In this document: in pieces, positions 52,701 through 62,200 of the stretch | How the letters are laid out: every line of letters begins with the position of its first letter | How positions within the stretch are numbered: the stretch's first letter is position 1 | Source: Tumebacillus avium | Lineage (GTDB): Bacteria; Bacillota; Bacilli; Tumebacillales; Tumebacillaceae | Direction: 5' to 3' | DNA length: 64,000 nt | Assembly (NCBI RefSeq): GCF_002162355.1 | Contig: NZ_CP021434.1 | Location: forward strand, 4,208,001-4,272,000 | Program-made: the position numbers and the translations under genes | The notes under the pieces: generated by a model | What the model was told of the DNA's origin: nothing | Seen by the model: the letters and a program-made list of their open reading frames with translations, nothing else | Database searches by the model: none

Positions 52701-55700
52701 CCGTCCTCCTCTGTAAAGACGGTGCGGAGGGATTCGTGACGCGCAACGACTTGGTTGAAGCACAGGGCCAATTTTTCCACGTCCAGATCGCCTTGCATCC
52801 GCAGCGCTCCTGCGATGTGGTAGATCGGTGTGCCTGGCTCCAACTGTTCGAAAAAGAGCACCCGTTCTTGCGCGAACGACAGCGGCAAGGCACCGTCTCC
52901 GGCGAGGGGCACGACGGGCGGCGTGTGTGACTCTTTTGCCTGTCCGACAGCAAGTGCCAATGCTTCGAGGGTGGGCGATTCGAACAGCTTTTTCAGGGGA
53001 AGATCGACGTCCCACTGTACGGCGATGCGCGAGACCACCTGTGTCGCCAGCAGCGAATGGCCGCCACGGGCGAAAAAGTTGTCGTGCACGCCGACTTGCT
53101 CCACGCCCAAGACTTCCTGCCAGATCGCGGCCAAGGCGGCTTCTGCAGGCGTGCGGGGCGCGACGTAGTGCGGCTCCATCCCTGCTTCCGGCTCGGGTGC
53201 GGGCAAGGCGCGGCGGTCGACTTTGCCGCTGGCGGTCAAGGGTAATTTTTCAAGTGAGACGATGACGCTTGGCACCATGTATTCGGGGAGTTTGCCTTGC
53301 AGGAACAGCTTGAGCTCATTCGGCGGCGCATCGCCCACCACGTACGCTACAAGCCGCTTGTGCCCAGGAACATCTTCCCTTGCAGTGACCGCCGCTTCCT
53401 GCACCAAGAGGTGCTCGCACAGCGCCGCTTCCACTTCGCCCGGCTCGATGCGGTGTCCGCGAATCTTCACCTGCTGGTCGGCGCGTCCGAGGAATTCCAA
53501 GTTGCCATCGGCCAGCCAGCGCGCCAGATCGCCTGTGCGGTAGAAACGCTCGCCATCGGCGAAGGGACTGGGGAGAAACCGCTCTTCCGTCAAATCCGCT
53601 CGGTGCCAATACCCACGCGCCAACGCCGCGCCGCCGATGTACAGCTCCCCTTGCACACCGACCGGCACGGGCTGCAGGGATTCGTCCAACACATACGCCT
53701 GCACGTTGCTGATTGGTTTGCCAATCGGAGGCAGCGCTGTTTGCACGCCATCCTGTAACGTATACGCCGTCACCACATGCGTCTCTGATGGCCCGTACTG
53801 GTTGTGCAGCACGCACCCTGACATCCCGTCCAAAAACCGCACGATCTGCGAGGTCATCTGCAGTTGTTCGCCTGCGGTCACGATCTCTTTCAACCCGGTG
53901 ACGAGACCGGCTGAGACGGCCGATTCCGCCAGCTGCTGCAAGGCGATAAAGGGCAGGAACATCCGCTCTACGCCTGTTTCCGCCACCAGCTCCAACAGCT
54001 GCCTTGGCTCCCGGCGCACTTCTTCCGACGGCACAACCAGCGTCCCGCCCGAGCACAGCGTGGAAAAGATCTCCTGACACGCCACGTCAAAATGCAGCGC
54101 GGTAAACTGCAGCGTCTTGACCGCACCTTGCAAAGCAAACGAGCCGCGCTGCCAGGACAGCAGATTGCTGAGCGCCTTGTGCGGCATCTCCACGCCTTTG
54201 GGCACGCCGGTCGAGCCTGACGTGTACAGCACGTAGAGCAGATGCTCCGGCGTCACTCCGCCCACCGGGTTCGCTTCGCTCTGCCCGGCACATGCGGCCT
54301 CTTCCATCACCACGACTTCTGCCGCATGCTCAGGCAGCAGGCTATGCAGATGCGCCTGCGTCACCACCACCGGCACCTGTGTGTCTTGCAGCAAAAAAGC
54401 AAGTCTGCTCTGCGGATAGCCCGGGTCGAGCGCCACATAAGCGCCGCCCGCTTTTAGCACCGCCAGCAACGCGACGATCATCTCCACCGACCGCTCCATG
54501 CACAGCCCCACAGGAACATCCGGCCCAACGCCTTTCGCACGCAGCAGATGCGCCAACCGATTGGCCCTGCGATTCAGTTCGCGGTACGACACGTTCTCCC
54601 CGCTGAATTCCACCGCCGTCCGCAGAGGCGTCTCCTCCACCTGCCGCTCGAACCACTCGTGCAAACACAGTTCTTCAAAAGCCGCCCCGGTCGCAGTCCA
54701 CTCCCCGAGCAGCTTTTTCCGCTCCTCTGCCCCTACAAACGGCAATTGCCCGAGCTGTGTATCCGGCGCTGACAAAATGCCGTCCACCAGCACCTGCACA
54801 TGCCCGGCCATCCGCTCAGCCGTCTCGCGATCGAACAGGTCGGCGTTATATTCCAAGGTCAACTTCAGCAAAGACGCCTCTTCCAGCGCATACAAGGTCA
54901 GATCAAACTGCGCCGTCCCCGTCTCCACCTCTTCGCGCTGCACGGTCAGCCCGGCCAAAGCGGGCGGCGTTTCCGGCGCGATCTGGTGGACGAACATCGC
55001 TTTGAACAGGGGCGGAACGCTGAGGTTCCGCTCCGGCTGCAGCTCTTCGACCAGCTTTTCAAACGGCACGTCCTGATGCAGATCGCCGTCCAGACTGACC
55101 TGCCGCACATGCGTCAACAGCTCGCGGAACGTCAGCTCCCGGGATGGGTGCGTCCGCATGACCAGCGTGTTGACGAAAAAGCCGATCAGCCCTTCCACTT
55201 CCCGCTGTCGGCGGCCGGCGACAGGCGTGCCGACGCGCAGATCTTCCTGTCCCGTGTAGCGGAACAAAAGCGTTTTGAACACGGCCAAGAGCACCATGTT
55301 CAGCGTCGCCCCGGTCTGCTTGCCGAGCTCTTTCAAGTCCGCTGTGACCTGTGCAGGCAGTTCCAACCGCACCGCGCCGCCGCGCGTCGTCTGCACAGGC
55401 GGACGCGGACGGTCGGTCGGAAGCTGCAGCACAGGCATCTCACCGCCCAACTGCTCTTTCCAATACCGCAGCCCTTTTTCTAATGCGTCGCCTTGCAACT
55501 GCCCGCGCTGCCACTCCGCAAAATCTGCGTACTGAACAGCCAGCGCAGGCAAAGCAGTGCCGCTGTACAGCGCGGCCATCTCTTTGACCAGCACGCCAAG
55601 CGACCAGCCGTCGGCGACGATGTGATGGAGGGTGAGCAGCAACAGATGCTCTTCCTCTCCCTCGCTTGCCAAAACGGCACGCACCAGCGGGCCTTGTTGC

Positions 55701-56140
55701 AAATCAAACGCCTTCTGCGCCTCCTGATGCAGTTCCCCCGCCTCAGCCGTCGTCAGTTCCAGCACCGCTTCCTCCGCGATCACCTGTATCGGCTCGCCTT
55801 GCACTTCCACAAAGGTCGTGCGCAGCGCCTCATGGCGGCGCACGATCTCATTCAGGCACCAAGTCAGCTTTTGCACATCCAACGGGCCAGACAGCCGCAC
55901 CAGCGTCGGGATGTTATACGCGGCACTCCCCGGCTCCAAACGATCTAAAAACCACAAGCGCTGCTGGGCAAAAGACAGCCTGGCTGCCCCCGTCCCGCTG
56001 CGGCGCGGAATGCCCGTTTCCGATCCCTGCACATCCTCCGCAAAAATCCCGTTCATCCGCTGCTCCAGCAAAATCTGCTTCTCCGGCGACAACCGGGCGC
56101 GGCGCTCCAGCACGCGCTGCATCAGCTCCGAATTGCTCAT
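49757..56140 (-). CDS. Non-ribosomal peptide synthetase, two modules (C-A-T-C-A-T)
   Basis: 2,127 residues. I start at ATG 56140 (MSNSELMQRVLERRARLSPEKQ, a common NRPS beginning), with GGGAG six bases before it. The open frame reaches 56224 but passes through a terminator hairpin. Rough domains: C 50-480 (HHIVADGWS), A 500-990, T 1005-1070, C 1085-1510 (HHIIADGWS), A 1525-2015, T 2030-2095. Codes: DVQFVAQVVK (close to Pro codes DVQ-[FL]-IAHVVK) and DLTKVGEVGK (close to Asn DLTKLGEVGK). There is no TE; the chain should pass to the next gene, whose start overlaps this stop by four bases. Confidence 0.94.
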
Positions 56141-56158
56141 CTCGATCTCCCACCTCCG

Positions 56159-56210
56159 AAAAAAAGGCAAAGGTGTGTTTGAAGATCCTAATGACTCTTC
56201 CACCTTTGCC
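56159..56210 (-). terminator. Hairpin terminator between the two NRPS transcription units
   Basis: GGCAAAGGTG (56166-56175) and CACCTTTGCC (56201-56210) pair perfectly over 10 bp, with an inner GAAGA/TCTTC. Seven Ts follow on the minus strand. It lies after the thioesterase-ended NRPS (stop 56229) and directly before the ribosome site of the next one. It could end the first unit or act as an attenuator for the second. Confidence 0.85.
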
Positions 56211-56228
56211 ATGACGTTCCACATGTTG

Positions 56229-59200
56229 TTATTTACTCACGCTCTTGACCTGCTCCAGATAGGTTTGCAGACGCTCAGCCAGCGACTGGATATTCGGCGG
56301 CTGCAGAATGCTGAAATGATGACCTTCCGCTTCATTCAACTCAATGTTGCGGCACAGCGCGCCCCAGCCGTAGAAGGAGTCCTGGCGGAGTTCCTCAAAG
56401 CTGCTGAATTCAGGCGTCGTGCTCGCCCGGAAGAAAGCGACGCGCACGTCTTCGTCCACACCGTCTGCCGGCGCGTAGTCGGCCATCGCGTCGGTGTTGG
56501 CTTTGAAGACTTTGAACAGGCGTCGCACCTGCTCGAACTTCAGGCCCGGCGGAAGGCTTCCTGCGGCCTGTGCCTGCTGATAAACCATCTCGAGGACTTT
56601 CTCGACACCCAGCGCCTCAAGCTGTGCCGACATCGCACTCATCTGCGAGAAATCGAAGCCGTTCGTGCCGGCCAGATCGCCTGCAAATGACGACAGCGCG
56701 GTGACGTCGTCCATTTTCGCACGGTGGTTCTGTTCAACCGGTGCCATCGTATCGAGCAGGAGCAGCAGCTCGACCGTTTCGCCTTGTGCGCGCAGTTGGC
56801 GCGTCATCTCGAAAGCGATCGCGCCGCCGAGCGACCATCCGCCCAGACGGTACGGACCGTGCGCCTGCACACCGCGCATCTCTTCGATGTACCACGCGGC
56901 CATCTCTTCCATCGTCGTCAGCGGCAAGCTGTCATCGTCGAAACCGAGCGCTTGCAGGCCGTAGAACGGCTGGTCTGCGCCGAGACGACGCGACAGTTCG
57001 AAGTACGAGAATACGCCGCCGCCGACCGGATGGACGACGAACAATGGAGACTTGCTGCCATTGGCCTGGATCGGCACGATTGACGTTCCGGTGCGCGTGC
57101 CTGCGCCTTGGCGCAGCAGCCCGGCGAGGCCTTCGATCGTGCCGTCTTGGAACAGCACGGCCAGCGGCAGGCTGAAGCCGAGGCGCTGTTCGACCAGCGC
57201 CATCATGCGCACCGCCAGCAGCGAGTGTCCGCCGATCGCGAAGAAGTCGTCTTTCACCGACGGCGCGGTGCCGAGCAGCTCTTCCCAGATCGCTGCCAGC
57301 TCCGTCTCCAGCTCATCGCGCGGGGCGACAAATTCGATCTCGCGCTCGATGCCGATCTCTTCTGGCACCGGCAGAGCACGGCGGTCGATTTTGCCATTGT
57401 CGTTGAGCGGAAGTTGTTCCATCACCACAAACGCTGACGGGATCATGTACTCCGGCAAAGACTGGCGCAGGTGTGCGCGCAGTTCTGCCGTCAAGCCTTC
57501 CGCGTCCGCTGCCTCGACATAAGCGACGAGACGTTTTTCACCGTGCGGATCATCCAGCGCAAGGACGGTTGTCAATGCGACCTGCGGATGGGCGGTGAGC
57601 AGCGATTCGATCTCGCCGATCTCGATGCGGAACCCGCGAATTTTCACCTGATGGTCGATGCGGCCAAGGAATTCCAAAGTGCCATCCTGCAGGAAGCGCA
57701 CCAAGTCGCCGCTCTTGTACCAGCGTTCGCCGTCCAGCTCTACAAATTGTTCTGCGGTCAGCTCCGGCTGCCCGAGGTAGCCGCGTCCGACGCCAAAACC
57801 GCCGATGTACAGTTCGCCGGACACGCCAAGCGGCACGCGCGCGCCTTGTGCGTCATAGACGCGCAGTTTGGCGTTTTTCAAGGCGCGGCCGATAATGAGA
57901 CGCTCCGTTGCCCTCTCCCCCGCTTCCTGGAAGGTGCAGAGGATCGTGGTTTCGGTCGGGCCGTACGCCACGATGATCCGGGCGTTCGGGAACGCCTGGC
58001 GCAGCAGTGCCTGCAGGTCGGCCGGAACCGCTTCGCCGCCGGCAAACAAGGTGCGAAGCGAAGTGATCGGTGTACCTTGCTGCATGATCTCTTGCGCGAC
58101 GTGGCGCATCAGGGTCGGCACCGACATGCAGATGGTGGAGCGGCCCAGCTCGCCGATGAGGAGCGGAATGTTCAGCACCTGCTCTTTGCTGAGCAGCACC
58201 GTTGTGCCGCCGGCGAGCAGCGGCGCAAAGATCTCCGCGACGTTGATGTCAAACGTCATCGTCGTCACCGAAAGCTTGCGCGTGGAGCTGTCATAGCCAA
58301 ACTCCTCGATCAGCGCCGTCAAGGTGCTGACCAGTTGACGATGCTCGATCATCACCGCTTTCGGCTTGCCGGTCGAGCCGGACGTGTAAAGCATATACGC
58401 CAAGTGATGCGGCTGAACCGTCGTCACTGGTGCGGTGTCCGGGTATCCGGCGAAGGAGTCTTCGCGATCGACACAGACCGTTGCCGCCGCAGATGCTGGC
58501 AGGTGCGGCAACAGGTGCTCTTTTGTCAAAAGCACGGCCATCTGCGCATCTTCCAGCATGTAAGCGATGCGGTCTTGCGGATGCGCCGGGTCGATCGGCA
58601 CGTATGCGCCGCCGGCCTTTTGCACCGCGAGCAGGGAGATCACAAATTCCAGCGACTTCTCCATGCAGACGCCGACCAGCACATCTGGCGCGACGCCGAG
58701 GTTTTGCAGATGATGGGCCAGCGCGTTGGCGCGGGCGTCAAGCTCTGCATAAGACAGCGTTTCGCCGTCGCACTCAACGGCCACAGCTTGTGGCTTGCGC
58801 GCCGCGTGTGCGGCGATCAGTTCGTGCGCACACTTGTCATGCGGGAAGTCGAACGTTCCGGCGTTCCATGCATCGAACTGCTGCACTTCTGCCGCGCTGA
58901 GCAGCGGCAGGTCCCCGATTTGACAGTCCGGGTTGGCGACCAGCGCCGCCAGCAGCGTTTGCAGATGTTCGGCCATCCGCTCGATCGTCGCCGCTTCAAA
59001 CAGGTCGGCCTGGTAGTTGAAGGCGTGAAGCTGCCCTGCTTCCGACTCGTAGACCATCAGCGCCAGTTCGAAGTTGGCCACACCGCCGCCCGCCTCGAGT
59101 GCGGACATCGTCACGCCCGGCAGCGACAGGTCGCCCATCGGCGCGTTTTGCACGGCGAACATCACTTGGAACAGCGGCGATACGCTCATGTCGCGGTTCG

Positions 59201-62200
59201 GCTGCACTTCTTCGACCAAACGCTCAAACGGCAGATCTTGATGCGCGTAGCTGTCGAGCGCCGTCTGGCGGACGCGCTGCAAAAGTTCGCGGAACGTCGG
59301 CTGTCCGGACAGATCGGTGCGCAAAACGAGCGTGTTGACGAAGAATCCGATCAAGGGCTCGATCTCGGCGCGATTGCGTCCGGCGATCGGCGAGCCGACG
59401 AGGATATCATCTTGCCCGGTGTAACGGAAGAGCAGCACGTTCAAGGCGGCCAGCAGCGTCATGTACATCGTGACGCCTTCCTGCTGGCACAGCGCCTGCA
59501 GCTGATCGGACAATTCTTTGGACAAGGAGTTCGCATGCGAGCCGCCGCGCAGGGACGGCACCGGCGGACGCGGATGGTCGTGCGGCAGTGGCAGCACAGC
59601 TTTCGCGCCGTCCAGCTGATCTTTCCAGTGCGCCAGCTGCGCCTGCAAGTTGTCGCCTTCCAGCCATTCGCGCTGCCAATGCGCAAAGTCGGCATACTGC
59701 ACGTGCAGTTCCGGCAGCGGCGAATCTTTGCCTTCCGCAAATGCGGCATACAGTTCGCCGAGTTCGCGGACAAACACGCCGATCGACCAGCCGTCCGAGA
59801 CGATGTGGTGCATCGTGAACAGGAGCACCGCTTCGTTCTCCGCCACGGTGAGCATCGTCGAACGGAACAGCGGGCCTTGGCTCAAGTCGAACGGTTTGCG
59901 CGCTTCCAGCCCGGCGAGGCGCAACGTCTCCGCTTCCCGCTCCGCTGCGGGCAGATCACGCAGATCGATTTTCTCCAGCTCGTGCGTCATGTCGGCATGC
60001 ACCACTTGCACCGGACGGCCATCGACCATCGAGAAGGTGGTGCGCAGCACTTCGTGACGGCGCACGATCTCCTGCAAGCCGCGCTCCAAAGCGTCTGCGT
60101 TCAGGTCGCCCGTGAAGCGCACGCCGCTGAACATGTTGTAGCTGGACTGGTTGGTCAGGCGGTCGATGAACCACAGGCGCTGCTGTGCGAAGGACAACGG
60201 CAGGTCGCGGTCGCGTCCAACCGGAACGATCGGCGGCGCTGCCACCTCTTTGGCCAGTTCGCTGTGGCGTTTCATGTAGTCGACGAGGCTCGCCACCGTC
60301 GCCGCTTCAAACAGCGCTCGCACCGGCAGTTCCATGCCAAACACCTGGCGGATTCGCGAGATCATCTGCGTGGCGAGCAGCGAGTGTCCACCCATGTCGA
60401 AGAAGTGGTCGTGAATGCCGATGCGCTCCACTTTCAGCACATCGCGGAAAATGCCCGCCATCAGCTCTTCGGTCGCCGTGCGCGGCGCCACGTAGCTTTC
60501 GTTCAGCTCCGGGCGCAGGCCGTCCGGTGACGGAAGCGCTTTGCGGTCGATCTTGCGGTTTGGCGTGAGCGGCACGGCGCCGATCGCCATAAACAGCTGC
60601 GGCACCATGTATTCCGGCAAACGCTCTTTCAAGAAGCTGCGCAGCTCATGCGTCGTCGGCTCCTGCTCTTTGTCAAGCACGACGTAGGCAACGAGCATCG
60701 TTTTCGCGCCGCCTTCCACTTCTTCACGCGCCATGACCACCGTTTCCAACACGCCCGGATGCTGGCCGAGGATCGTCTCGATCTCGCCAAGCTCGATGCG
60801 GTAGCCGCGGATCTTCACCTGCGTGTCGATGCGGCCGTAGAACTCGATGTTTCCGTCCGGCATGTAGCGGGACAAGTCGCCTGTGCGGTACAGGCGTGCC
60901 CCCGGCTTGCCGCTGAATGGATCGGCGACAAACTTTTCGGCGGTCAGCTCGTCGCGGCCCAGATAGCCGCGGGCCAGCGACATGCCGCCGATATACACTT
61001 CGCCCGGCACGCCGACCGGAACGGGGCGCATCAGCGGGTCGAGGATGTAGATCTGCGTATTGCCGATCGGACGCCCGATCGGCGGCAGGAGCGGCCATTC
61101 CTCCTGCGACAAAGGCAAGGTGTAGGACGTGACAACGTGGCACTCGGTCGGGCCGTACTGGTTGTACAGTCGGCAGCCGTTCAGGCTTCCCAGCCAATTG
61201 CGCACCGGACGAGTGGTCTGCAGCTGGTCGCCCGCCGTGGTGATCTCTTTCAGTTGCAAGGGCAGCGCTTCCGGCAGACTTTCCGCCACTTCACACAATT
61301 GCTGGAATGCGACGAACGGCAGATAGATGCGGTGTACGCCCTTTTCCGACAGATAGCCGAGCAGCCGCACCGGATCGCGGCGCACTTCTTCGCTGACCAG
61401 CACAAGCGTGCCGCCGGTGGACAGCGTGCAGAAATACTCTTGGAACGAGATGTCGAACGTCATCGACGCGTATTGCAGCGTCCGCTCGCCAAACGCATAC
61501 GGCGTCTCCTGCAGCTGCCAGGAGATCATGTTGCGCAGCGGGCGGTGCGTCATCATGACGCCCTTCGGCTTGCCGGTCGTGCCCGAGGTGTAAATGACAT
61601 ACAAGGCGTTCTCCAGCGTTTCGCCGCTGTTCGGGTTGTGCGCCGGCTGCTTGGCGATGTCCGGCCAGTCGCCGTCAACCGCCACCACTTCCACGCCGTC
61701 GGTCGGCAGGTGCTCGACCAGCTCGGCTTGTGTCACCAGCACTTTGACCTGCGCATCGTCCAAAATAAATCCGATGCGGTCTTTCGGATGCGCCGGGTCG
61801 AGCGGCACATACGCCCCGCCCGCTTTCAAAATGCCCAAGGTCGCGACGGCGAGGTCGATCGAGCGCCCCATGCACAAGCCGACCAGCACTTCCGGTCCAA
61901 CGCCGCGCGCTTTCAGGTGATGCGCGAGCTGATTTCCCCGCTCGTTCAGCTCCGCGTAGGTCAGCTGCTCCTGATCGAGCACAACCGCCACAGCGTCCGG
62001 CGTGCGGGTGACTTGCGCTTCAAACATCTGATGCGCGCACAGCCCGTCCGCATAGTCGAGCGCGATGCCGTTCGACAGTTCCAGCACGTTCTGCTCCTCT
62101 TCTGGCGCCATCAAGGGCAAGGCAGAGATCGGCAGCGACGGGTCTTGGACCGCCGCTTCGAGCAGGGTTTGGAAATGGCGCACCATCCGCTCGACCGTCG

